From: Novosphingobium sp.
GTDB taxonomy: Bacteria; Pseudomonadota; Alphaproteobacteria; Sphingomonadales; Sphingomonadaceae
Assembly: GCF_020852455.1 (NCBI RefSeq)
Contig: NZ_JADZAT010000003.1
Coordinates: 1 to 61,217 of the forward strand
Direction: 5' to 3'
DNA length: 61,217 bases
In this document: positions 26,949 through 33,451 of the stretch, in pieces
How positions within the stretch are numbered: the first letter of the stretch is position 1
Layout of the letters: each line of letters opens with the position of its first letter
Made by a program: the position numbers and the translations under genes
Notes under the pieces: model-generated
What the model was told of the DNA's origin: nothing
Database searches by the model: none
What the model saw: the letters and a program-made list of their open reading frames with translations, nothing else

Positions 26949-27701
26949 CTAGAACGGGAACCAGCGCTGCTTCTTGGAAAACTTCATGTAGCCGGCATTG
27001 ACCCCCAGCCGCAGCCCCACGCCGCTGCGGATCGGGATCAGCACCACGTTGCCGCGGCGCACGTAGCTGACGTTGTAGCCCGCCACCAGGTAGGCCTGCC
27101 CCTCGCCCGCCGGGAAGCGGTGATAGAGGTCTTCGGTGTTGTAGAGGTTATAGACCAGCACGAAGGTGCTGCCCGCGCTGGCCCCGGCATCGAAGCCGAT
27201 CGACGGGCCGGTCCAGTAAACCGGGCGCTGCCCCTCCACCTTGTGGAACAGCGTGCCCGAGCCATAGCGCAGCCCGATCCCGATCGCCCCGCCGCCTTCG
27301 CGGCCAACGATATAGGCGTTGGGTTCGCCCTGTTTCTTGAGCAGGTCCTTGATCACGTCGGCCAGTCCCTTGGCCCCCTTGCCGAACACGCCTTCGGCCG
27401 CACCGATCAGGTCGTCTTCCTTGTAGGTGGTCGAAGGTTGCGCGGGATTGGCGGCAACCGTTGCCTGATCGGTCGGCAGTGTCGCCGGAGCCGTTTCGCT
27501 CGGCAGCGGCTCGGCAGCGATGGTTGGCGCCGGGCTGGGCGTGGCAGCGGGTGCGCCGCTGGGTTTCGACAGGTCGCCATCGATCGCCTTGTCGGGATCG
27601 ACCGGCTGGATCTGGGCCGGGGCGGCCGAACCCAGCATCAGCACCGCGCCAAGCAGCGCGATCAGCCCGCTGCGCAGCGCCGAATAGAGAGCCTTACCCA
27701 T
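26949..27701 (-). CDS. EipA-type envelope integrity protein (DUF1134)
   Basis: A 250-aa exported protein: signal peptide (residues about 8-29), a Pro/Ala/Thr-rich linker (30-90) and the C-terminal DUF1134 domain with 'FGKGAKGLADVIKDLLKKQGEPNAYIVGREGGGAIGIGLRYGSG' and 'SIGFDAGASAGSTFVLVYNL'. In Brucella the family member EipA is periplasmic and needed for envelope integrity. ATG 27701 gives the signal peptide start; upstream in-frame codons are not supported. Confidence 0.9.
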   Translation of the reverse strand: MGKALYSALRSGLIALLGAVLMLGSAAPAQIQPVDPDKAIDGDLSKPSGAPAATPSPAPTIAAEPLPSETAPATLPTDQATVAANPAQPSTTYKEDDLIGAAEGVFGKGAKGLADVIKDLLKKQGEPNAYIVGREGGGAIGIGLRYGSGTLFHKVEGQRPVYWTGPSIGFDAGASAGSTFVLVYNLYNTEDLYHRFPAGEGQAYLVAGYNVSYVRRGNVVLIPIRSGVGLRLGVNAGYMKFSKKQRWFPF

Positions 27702-27915
27702 GTCGATACGATCCTTCTGCCGCCCGCCGCGCGGGCCAGTTATGCCCTGATGAATCCAAGCCTGCCCGCACCACAATCAACCGGCGATGAACCGAGTCGG
27801 TTTTGCGGCGGGCAGAGCCTTGCAGGCGGCGGACGCGGCACGCAAAATCATTGCAAGCCCCCCCTTGCCGCCCCGCCAAGCCGCCGCTATAGGCCGCGCT
27901 TCGCCGCTGCGATCC

Positions 27916-28008
27916 GGAGACGTGGGTGAGTGGCTGAAACCAACGGTTTGCTAAACCGTCGTACTGGTAAATCCGGTACCGAGGGTTCGAATCCCTCCGT
28001 CTCCGCCA
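27916..28008 (+). tRNA. tRNA-Ser (anticodon GCT)
   Basis: A 93-nt class II tRNA with acceptor stem GGAGACG/CGTCTCC (27916-27922 with 27998-28004), anticodon loop centred on GCT in 'CGGTTTGCTAAACCG', a long variable arm, and T arm GAGGG-TTCGAAT-CCCTC. CCA is encoded (28006-28008). Its 3' end is the insertion site of the element that follows, and the tRNA sequence is intact. Confidence 0.97.
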
Positions 28009-28010
28009 CC
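27995..28010. repeat. attL, 16-bp core direct repeat in tRNA-Ser 3' end
   Basis: CTCCGTCTCCGCCACC covers the last T-arm and acceptor nucleotides, the encoded CCA and two more bases. It is identical to 33380-33395. Confidence 0.92.
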
Positions 28011-28012
28011 CT

Positions 28013-28047
28013 GCCTTGATTTTATTGATATTTTTTCAAATCAAGGC
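28013..28047. repeat. 10-bp inverted repeat just inside attL
   Basis: GCCTTGATTT (28013-28022) pairs with AAATCAAGGC (28038-28047) around a 15-nt loop containing six Ts. It begins 2 nt after the att core. It may act as a transcription terminator behind tRNA-Ser supplied by the element, or as a protein-binding site in attL. Confidence 0.6.
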
Positions 28048-28051
28048 CTCT

Positions 28052-28070
28052 GTTCCCATAACCGCTCCCC
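28052..28070. repeat. Left 19-bp repeat, candidate integrase arm-type site
   Basis: GTTCCCATAACCGCTCCCC is repeated exactly at 33228-33246, and both copies are followed by a further partial match (ATAGCG-A/C-GGTT). A shared subterminal repeat inside both ends of a tyrosine-integrase element is what arm-binding sites look like. Confidence 0.7.
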
Positions 28071-28631
28071 GATAGCGAGGTTGCTTGAAGCCGGATGCCA
28101 CGGGACAAATCGGCTTCCATGGCATGGATCAGGCGAGCCAGCCGGTGGCCAATTCCGAGTGATTGGCAGTGCAGGCCCGGCAGTCCAAGTCGGGCCGCGC
28201 TTCCGGTTCGCATAGGTGAGTAAATGGCCCCACACCGTACGCGACATATCGCATTGCTCAAGGCGCTGAAATTTCACTTAATTCTGGCGAATTTTCGGTA
28301 TTGTCACTTTTCCATCAGTTTGATTTGCCGGTGTCGAGAACAAATCAGATCAAATGCACAAGCGTTGCAAATGGCAGATTTCGGCCAGTGCGAGGCGCGT
28401 GAAGCCTTCGCACACTGCAATTCGATCAAATTTGTTACCAAACTGCCCCCCCCCCCTTCGCCGGTGCCGGGGGGCCTCGCGCGTTCACCTGCCCCTTCGC
28501 AAATTGTGTGGGCCTGCCTGCGAAATGGTTTGCCGTCTGTTAGACGGCAGCACGGCGGTGTTGAGTCTATGCAAAGCGGAACTGGCGCTACGCCTTCGTT
28601 TGCGGTATTATAATACCTCTTTTAACGAAAA
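28071..28631. other. AT-rich non-coding region of the element with palindromes
   Basis: I see no convincing gene in this 561-nt stretch; its open frames lack ribosome sites and look unlike protein. It holds an 11-nt C tract (28446-28456), the hairpin TGCCGTCT-GTT-AGACGGCA (28531-28549), and a perfect 14-bp palindrome over a -10 box just before the terminase-like gene. Confidence 0.6.
28604..28617 (+). promoter_or_regulatory. 14-bp perfect palindrome overlapping a TATAAT box
   Basis: GGTATTATAATACC is a perfect palindrome containing TATAAT (28609-28614), 18 nt upstream of the first ATG of the small-terminase-like gene. A dimeric repressor bound here would cover the -10. No good -35 is visible at 17 nt, so activation or a weak promoter is possible. 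Confidence 0.5.
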
Positions 28632-29054
28632 ATGGTTTCCAAGATGATTGACGCAACAGCACCCGCAAAGCGCAAGGGCAACTACCGGGCCGGTCCCGGA
28701 CGCCCGCCGGGCCGGAAGAATGATAGAACGCTGGCGTTGGAAGCAGCCAGCCGCAAAGCGGCTGCTTCCATCAGTGAGGGGTTTGAAGGCGATGCCCATG
28801 CATTCTTGCAGGCCGTCTATCGCAACCCGGACGTGCCTCTTGAAATCCGGATCATGGCAGCAGGGCGGGCGCTGCGGGTTGAAAAGCCCACGCTTGCCGC
28901 CTCGCACTCAGTTTCGGAAATCAGCATCAACCTTGCAGGGCGACTGGAAGCGGCGCGGAAGCGAGTCGGTGATTTGGCGCGCGTAAGTGGAAGTCACGCT
29001 AGTTGGCCGTTGCCCGACCTGCCCGCGCAGGCACTCATTGGAAATCCTGAATAG
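28632..29054 (+). CDS. Small-terminase-like island protein
   Basis: A 140-aa protein with a basic N-terminus containing 'GPGRPPGRKNDRT' and a helical core 'GDAHAFLQAVYRNPDVPLEIRIMAAGRALRVEKPTLAA'. This arrangement, GRPxGxxN followed by a helix pair with 'PLExRxxAA', is frequent in alphaproteobacterial prophages and islands, where such proteins are often annotated as small terminase or left unnamed. DNA-binding is likely; a packaging role is inferred. No strong Shine-Dalgarno; ATG 28644 is an alternative. It is convergent with the rest of the element. Confidence 0.6.
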   Translation: MVSKMIDATAPAKRKGNYRAGPGRPPGRKNDRTLALEAASRKAAASISEGFEGDAHAFLQAVYRNPDVPLEIRIMAAGRALRVEKPTLAASHSVSEISINLAGRLEAARKRVGDLARVSGSHASWPLPDLPAQALIGNPE

Positions 29055-29064
29055 GCCTATGCCA

Positions 29065-29286
29065 CTATTCAGCAGCAGTGGGCCGAGGCGGGCGCAAGTT
29101 CCGATTTGTGAGCGGCTTACGGTAGCGCCACCGCCACAAATTTTGCCCCACCCAATCTCTCATTGTCGCAATGCGGGGAGGCGCGATTGAGCCAGTTGCA
29201 AAGGCTTCGACGGTATCATGCGCACCTTGCAGATAGCCGCGACGATAGGAGGCCTCTGGATCATCATGTTCGTCGTCGTAAGACAT
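29065..29286 (-). CDS. Small island protein, unknown function
   Basis: A 73-aa acidic-then-basic protein beginning 'MSYDDEHDDPEASYRRGYLQGAHDTVEAF', a motif I associate with unnamed small proteins of alphaproteobacterial prophages and islands. ATG 29286 has an ideal site (AAGGAGG, 5-nt spacer). An ATG at 29301 overlapping the DUF3631 stop (ATGA) is also possible. Last gene of the leftward unit; convergent with the terminase-like gene, 10 nt apart. Confidence 0.6.
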   Translation of the reverse strand: MSYDDEHDDPEASYRRGYLQGAHDTVEAFATGSIAPPRIATMRDWVGQNLWRWRYRKPLTNRNLRPPRPTAAE

Positions 29287-29297
29287 TTCTTCCTCCT

Positions 29298-30458
29298 TCA
29301 TGAATGTTGGGAACGCTTCGCATCTTGCGTGTCAGCTGCGACAGCGGTGACGGCCTTCTGGAGAGGGTCGGGGCAATATCGAGCCCAAACATCATCAAAA
29401 TCGCGCCGGTCGTAATACCGGCCATCATGGTTTCGCCGGGACTGAATGCCATAGGTTGTGAGATGCTTTGCAAGCTGTTGCGTATTCAGCCCTGTGCCGA
29501 TGCCTGTGCCCGCCCATGGCGCTTCGGAGAGCTTGCGAAGGCCTGTCACCATTTTCTCAGGGGCAAGGACAGCGACCTTCTCTTGATCGAACACCAGCCG
29601 CATATCGCGTAGCAATTGGACACCCCGACTTGTCTTCCCAGCTGCCCGAGGCGCGGAAATCGCGACGGCTGCGGAACGTGCCTTTTGCGGCCAGCCTTCA
29701 CCCGCCAAATCAGCAATGGCGATCAGTGGCCGCCAATTGTCCTGTGCACGGTCATCCAGTTCGTCGGGAAGTTCCGGGTCAGCATCACGCAACCTCTCGA
29801 TGCAATCGGCAGCCCATCGCGCGCACCGGGATTTGAGGCTTGCTGCCCAATCAAGTCGATCAGCGCGAAGCCGTTCCACCTTTTCATCTGCCCGCTTCCG
29901 CTTCATCCTGATCGAAATGCAACGGCTGGCGAGCGTGTCTGGCAACTCGCCAATCCCGCAGAGAACTTTTGGCGACCAGACGCGGAAAGTTTTTACCTCG
30001 TGGTCATCGCCATGACACCTGACGACAAAGGCTTGGCTTTTCAGGTGGCCGTTGTTTAGCACGCCGACCAGCTCGCGGCTTTCCTTCAGGAAAGTATCGA
30101 CCTCATCGACAAGCAATGTCGGACAGTGCGCCTCAATCACCCTGAACATCGCAGCGGCAGAGATTGAACCTGTTGCGAGCGGCTTGGGGACCAGAGCGCC
30201 AATCACCTCAAGCAAGCGGCTTTTGCCCGATGCCCGCTCCGGCGCGCTGATTTGCAACAAGGGCGCAATGGCCCAAGCGGCAAAGGCCCAGGCGAACAAA
30301 ATCCAGAGAGCCACTGTTTCTGCGCCGTGCGGAGGCAGGATAGAATGGCGCTTTAGTCTTGCGACAAGATCGTCGAGCAATTGCGCGCCATCCACCGCCG
30401 TTGGGCATGGCTCGATGTTTGGAAACAGCAAGGCGGTTTCTGGCGGTTCCCCTGCCAT
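29298..30458 (-). CDS. DUF3631 domain ATPase (replication-type island protein)
   Basis: A 386-aa protein with the DUF3631 layout. A helical region is followed by a P-loop-like 'SAPERASGKSRLLEVI' (residues about 90-105), Walker B-like 'PTLLVDEVDTFL', a sensor region 'KTFRVWSPKVLCGIGELPDTLASRCISIRM', and a C-terminal winged-helix-like part containing 'LAKHLTTYGI'. DUF3631 is usually the C-terminal half of primase-helicases of mobile elements; here it stands alone without a primase domain. ATG 30458 forms a TGATG overlap with the HTH gene. A replication initiator or helicase role is inferred. Confidence 0.8.
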   Translation of the reverse strand: MAGEPPETALLFPNIEPCPTAVDGAQLLDDLVARLKRHSILPPHGAETVALWILFAWAFAAWAIAPLLQISAPERASGKSRLLEVIGALVPKPLATGSISAAAMFRVIEAHCPTLLVDEVDTFLKESRELVGVLNNGHLKSQAFVVRCHGDDHEVKTFRVWSPKVLCGIGELPDTLASRCISIRMKRKRADEKVERLRADRLDWAASLKSRCARWAADCIERLRDADPELPDELDDRAQDNWRPLIAIADLAGEGWPQKARSAAVAISAPRAAGKTSRGVQLLRDMRLVFDQEKVAVLAPEKMVTGLRKLSEAPWAGTGIGTGLNTQQLAKHLTTYGIQSRRNHDGRYYDRRDFDDVWARYCPDPLQKAVTAVAADTQDAKRSQHS

Positions 30459-30646
30459 CACGCCTCGCCCAAAATCAGTTTGTGGAGGCTCTCGGCTGGA
30501 ATGATCGTGCGCCCGCCTATGCGGACAGCGCGAAGGCGACCAGCGGCTATATGGGCGTAAAGCGTCGTTCGGCCCAAGCTGGACGCCCGGCAGGCTTCCC
30601 GGATCGAATACGCAATTTTCGGGGTAGTGTGCTTGGTGGATGGCAT
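30458..30646 (-). CDS. AlpA/excisionase-like helix-turn-helix protein
   Basis: A 62-aa winged-HTH protein of the MerR-like excisionase group: 'IAYSIREACRASSLGRTTLYAHIAAGRLRAVRIGGRTIIPAESLHKLIL' (residues about 11-59). Such proteins bend att DNA for excision or activate integrase/replication genes. Its stop overlaps the DUF3631 start (TGATG), so the two are coupled. It is the obvious candidate for the element's directionality factor. Confidence 0.82.
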   Translation of the reverse strand: MPSTKHTTPKIAYSIREACRASSLGRTTLYAHIAAGRLRAVRIGGRTIIPAESLHKLILGEA

Positions 30647-30721
30647 CGGTTAATCTCGCTCTCTGTGGAACGAGACGGGCCTACACAACGAATGCAGCGG
30701 ATTGCAGGGTAGGAAATTAGG

Positions 30722-31255
30722 TCAAATTTTCGGCGGTGGTTCGCGGCTGGTAATGAGAGTTTCACCGCGCGCGGTCAGCCGTGAAACCCAATCCTCGAAA
30801 TTCCTGTCGTATTCGGCCCTCCGCCGCAATTGACGGCGGTGGCGCTCATTGCCGTCTGCCAATTGCTGCGCCGCTAATTCTGCTTTGGTGCCCACAAGGC
30901 GAGGACGTCCCCGTTTGCGGCTGGTCTTCGTTCTACAAACTTGCATCGCTTGAATCACCAATGCAGGGGGAAGAAGCATGCCATATTTGCCGCGCACAAT
31001 GCACCAATCGAGTTGCTGGCCGAACCAACTTGCCAATGCCCAAGGCAATATCCGCACAGCGCTGGCGCGGGACTGGCTACGCCCGGATTTGGCGAACCTA
31101 TCCGCAAGGATGGCAGCATTTGCCCTCGCGCTCTGCGGATAGGCCGGATTTCCAAGCAGCGACGGTGGTGGAGGTCGATATGTTGCCAGCCAGCGCGCTG
31201 CTGCCGCACATTGCCGCGCCGAGAGTGCCACCTCCACTTGTCCAGCTCGTGCCAT
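30722..31255 (-). CDS. Island protein with AT-hook-like motif, unknown function
   Basis: A 177-aa basic protein with no family I recognise. It has a Pro-rich segment 'YRPPPPSLLGNPAY' (residues 26-39), a hydrophobic middle 'GMLLPPALVIQAMQV' and 'RKRGRPRLVG', an AT-hook-like RGRP core, followed by an Arg-rich helix. The start is well supported: AAGGGAG lies 5 nt ahead of ATG 31255. DNA-binding is inferred from the AT-hook. Its leftward orientation matches its neighbours, with 75 nt to the HTH gene. Confidence 0.6.
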   Translation of the reverse strand: MARAGQVEVALSARQCAAAARWLATYRPPPPSLLGNPAYPQSARANAAILADRFAKSGRSQSRASAVRILPWALASWFGQQLDWCIVRGKYGMLLPPALVIQAMQVCRTKTSRKRGRPRLVGTKAELAAQQLADGNERHRRQLRRRAEYDRNFEDWVSRLTARGETLITSREPPPKI

Positions 31256-31331
31256 AGCGTCTCCCTTGCGATCGGTCGGGCAGACCCTCTCGCATCACCT
31301 TCCCGCCGTCCAACAAAGATTTCGCCTACTG

Positions 31332-31916
31332 CTATTCAGCTTGGAGTTTTGCGCATCTACGCAATGATTCTACGCCAATTTGACCAAATTTTAGGTCGTA
31401 TACGCGGATTCTCTCACCAGTCGGAGCCCAAAATCCTATATTTTTAGATCGTGAAAAAATATCCAAGAACATTTCACCCACTATCGTATAGCTTAGCTGG
31501 GCTCCATCTTGCAATTTTTTCGAGACGAATTGATTTCGGAAATTTTCCCTTCCACTTCCCGATTCATAACTTACAAATAGTTCATAATTTTTTTTATCTT
31601 CTACAGCCCAGAACTCTATATCATCGATAAATATGGTTGATCTTTTTGATTGCGCATCAAAGCGAAGAGAAAGATGATGCGAGTCCAAATTACTCCCAAA
31701 AATTAAAGTGCAATCGTGCTTGTTGCTAAATACCCTCCAGTCTGTACTGTTGCCTGAGCCGTCAAAAATCATGGAGCTCAATTGCGTTGGTTCATCGCTC
31801 GTAATGGCATCTACAGCTTCTATTGCAGCTTCCGAGGCGGCAGCATCACGATCCGGCGAACGGTAGGCCACAAGAGCGGGTTCACCCAAGGCCAACGCTA
31901 ATACAAGGGCTATCAT
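31332..31916 (-). CDS. AT-rich putative exported protein, candidate cargo
   Basis: A 194-aa protein whose ATG (31916) overlaps the integrase stop (ATGA). It starts with a hydrophobic segment 'MIALVLALALGEPALVAY', which may be a signal or anchor, though it lacks N-terminal basic residues. The body is beta-rich with 'DWRVFSNKHDCTLIF' and a final 'GVESLRRCAKL', a two-cysteine layout like small periplasmic proteins of sphingomonads. Its DNA is clearly more AT-rich than everything around it, indicating a different origin. No named domain recognised. Confidence 0.65.
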   Translation of the reverse strand: MIALVLALALGEPALVAYRSPDRDAAASEAAIEAVDAITSDEPTQLSSMIFDGSGNSTDWRVFSNKHDCTLIFGSNLDSHHLSLRFDAQSKRSTIFIDDIEFWAVEDKKNYELFVSYESGSGRENFRNQFVSKKLQDGAQLSYTIVGEMFLDIFSRSKNIGFWAPTGERIRVYDLKFGQIGVESLRRCAKLQAE

Positions 31917-33163
31917 CAATTTGCCTCCCGTTTCCTGATCGGCGTAACCTTTCCACCAGCTACACCAGCACTCCAGCAATAACTCGCCCAATCATCCATC
32001 AATCGCCGCCGCTTGTCGAACAGGTCGCCGCGCCGATAGGCCCGCTCAACCTTGTTCTCGATGGTGTGCGCCAAGGCCATTTCGGCAACTTCATGGGCAT
32101 AGCCGGTGCATTCGGCAGACCAGTCGCGGAAGCCCGAACGGAAGCCGTGCACGGTCACGTCAACTTTCATCCGGCGAAGCAGCATCGACATGGCCATGCC
32201 CGACATGCTCCCGCCCTTGTTCGCCGGGAATAGCCATTCCTTGCGCAGCCCTTGCGTAGCCTTCAAAATCTCCACGGCACGAGGCGACAGGGGCACGCGA
32301 TGTTCCTTGCCTGCCTTCATGCGGCTGGCCGGGATGGTCCAGATTGCCTTGTCCAAATCGACCTCATCCCACTTCCCGCCGATCACTTCCCCGGTGCGGG
32401 CAGCGGTCAGGATCGTAAATTCCAGTGCCAGCGCCGCGACGGCTTCCCGCTGGTGCAGCGCGCCGACGAATGCCGGGATCGCATCATAGGGCAGGGCCTT
32501 GTGATGGCCGCGCGTGAGGCGGGACCGGACAGGCAGGATTTGCGCGATATGGCCGCGCCACCGGGCCGGGTTTTCGCCGTCACGATAGCCCCGTGCCTTG
32601 GCGGCATCGAGGATCGTTTCCATCCGGCCTCGCACGCGGCTGGCAGTCTCGGCCTTGGCTTTCCAGATCGGCTCAAGGATTTGCAGAACGTGGGCAGTGC
32701 CGACCTCGGCAACGGGCAATTCCCCGATCACCGGATAGACATAAGTGGCCAACGTGTTCTTCCATTGCTGCCGGTGCTTGTCATTGCGCCAGCTTCCCTC
32801 ATTCGCGCCGATGTAGGTTTCCGCCACGGCCTTGAATGTTATTCCGGCAACCTGTGCCGCCTGAGCCGTCGCAAGGGCCTCAGCGGCCTCCCGCTGGCGT
32901 TCCTCAAGGGGATCAATCCCGGACTTCACCTTCAAGCGCAGCGCGTCGCGGGCGTCGCGGGCATCGGCAAGGGAAATGCCGTCCGGGCCAGCCGCGCCAA
33001 GGCCAATGTCCCGCGACTTGCCGTTGAGCATGAAGCGGTAGACCCATGACCGGGCACCGCTTTCCTTGACCAGCAAATGCAGCCCGCCGCCATCCGAATG
33101 GCGACCGGGCTTTGCATTCTTCACCGCCAAGGGGGTGAGCGCGTTGCTGAGCTTCTTGGGCAT
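31916..33163 (-). CDS. Tyrosine recombinase/integrase (P4 type)
   Basis: A 415-aa integrase: N-terminal arm-binding domain (DUF4102; 'GGGLHLLVKESGARSWVYRFMLNGKSRDIGLG'), a core-binding domain (about 110-200) and a catalytic domain with R in 'TAARTGEV', HxxR in 'HGFRSGFRDW', then His and Tyr in 'ALAHTIENKVERAYRRGDL'. All catalytic residues are present. ATG 33163 has AGGGAG 7 nt upstream. It is transcribed away from attR and reads into the AT-rich gene through a 4-nt overlap. It should integrate at tRNA-Ser. Confidence 0.96.
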   Translation of the reverse strand: MPKKLSNALTPLAVKNAKPGRHSDGGGLHLLVKESGARSWVYRFMLNGKSRDIGLGAAGPDGISLADARDARDALRLKVKSGIDPLEERQREAAEALATAQAAQVAGITFKAVAETYIGANEGSWRNDKHRQQWKNTLATYVYPVIGELPVAEVGTAHVLQILEPIWKAKAETASRVRGRMETILDAAKARGYRDGENPARWRGHIAQILPVRSRLTRGHHKALPYDAIPAFVGALHQREAVAALALEFTILTAARTGEVIGGKWDEVDLDKAIWTIPASRMKAGKEHRVPLSPRAVEILKATQGLRKEWLFPANKGGSMSGMAMSMLLRRMKVDVTVHGFRSGFRDWSAECTGYAHEVAEMALAHTIENKVERAYRRGDLFDKRRRLMDDWASYCWSAGVAGGKVTPIRKREAN

Positions 33164-33227
33164 TATGGCTCCCTGTCCGGGAACCGAACCTGCCTAAGTG
33201 GAGCCACCATGGCACCAAGAGCAGAGC

Positions 33228-33246
33228 GTTCCCATAACCGCTCCCC
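33228..33246. repeat. Right 19-bp repeat, candidate integrase arm-type site
   Basis: GTTCCCATAACCGCTCCCC is identical to 28052-28070. In addition TTATGGGAAC (33262-33271) is an inverted copy of its first ten bases, so the right arm has two facing sites. It lies about 134 nt inside attR. Confidence 0.7.
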
Positions 33247-33247
33247 T

Positions 33248-33275
33248 ATAATAGCGCGGTTTTATGGGAACGCAA
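33248..33275 (-). promoter_or_regulatory. Putative integrase promoter between arm-type repeats
   Basis: On the minus strand TTGCGT (33275-33270) and TATTAT (33253-33248) are separated by 16 nt and sit between the direct and inverted copies of the arm repeat. Integrase binding there would block its own promoter. Confidence 0.5.
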
Positions 33276-33379
33276 CGGGACGCATCCGGACGAGTGAAGG
33301 GGCCATTCTTCAATAAATTCGCCTATTTTAGCCATTATTGCGGCGGAATGCGGATGCGACTGGACACTAGTTAGGCGGA

Positions 33380-33395
33380 CTCCGTCTCCGCCACC
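33380..33395. repeat. attR, 16-bp core direct repeat
   Basis: Second copy of CTCCGTCTCCGCCACC, the displaced tRNA-Ser 3' end. It marks the right end of the element; normal chromosomal sequence resumes at 33396. Confidence 0.92.
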
Positions 33396-33451
33396 TTTGC
33401 AACCCCGCTGGGCCGCGCTACTGCCCCGGCCAGGATTGCGAGGAGCGCGCT

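Larger units (their letters stand above)
27995..33395. mobile_element. 5.4-kb integrative element in tRNA-Ser, phage-satellite-like
   Basis: The element is bounded by a 16-bp direct repeat, CTCCGTCTCCGCCACC, at the tRNA 3' end (27995-28010) and again at 33380-33395. Inside are a tyrosine integrase, an AlpA/Xis-like HTH protein, a DUF3631 ATPase, a small-terminase-like protein, a protein with an AT-hook-like motif, a small ORF and an AT-rich exported protein. No capsid, tail or conjugation genes are present. Gene order and content resemble a minimal phage-inducible island, but induction and packaging are inferred. Base composition is more AT-rich than the flanks, especially at 28011-28640 and 31350-31900. 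Confidence 0.9.

Noticed and set aside
24471..27929. A continuous 1152-codon open frame on the plus strand
   Set aside because: It runs antisense to the GNAT, aminotransferase and EipA genes and out of frame through DUF983. It lacks any protein family signature.
28224..28647. Two overlapping open frames in the left part of the integrative element
   Set aside because: No ribosome sites, Cys/Arg/Pro-rich chance-like composition, and one reads through the poly-C tract.
29065..30646. Possible toxin-antitoxin pair (small ORF with HTH protein)
   Set aside because: The HTH protein is excisionase/AlpA-like and is coupled to the DUF3631 gene. The small ORF matches no toxin pattern I know.
30781..31447. 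Plus-strand frames opposite the 177-aa island gene
   Set aside because: The minus-strand gene has a strong ribosome site and sits in line with its neighbours; the plus-strand products show no protein-like pattern.
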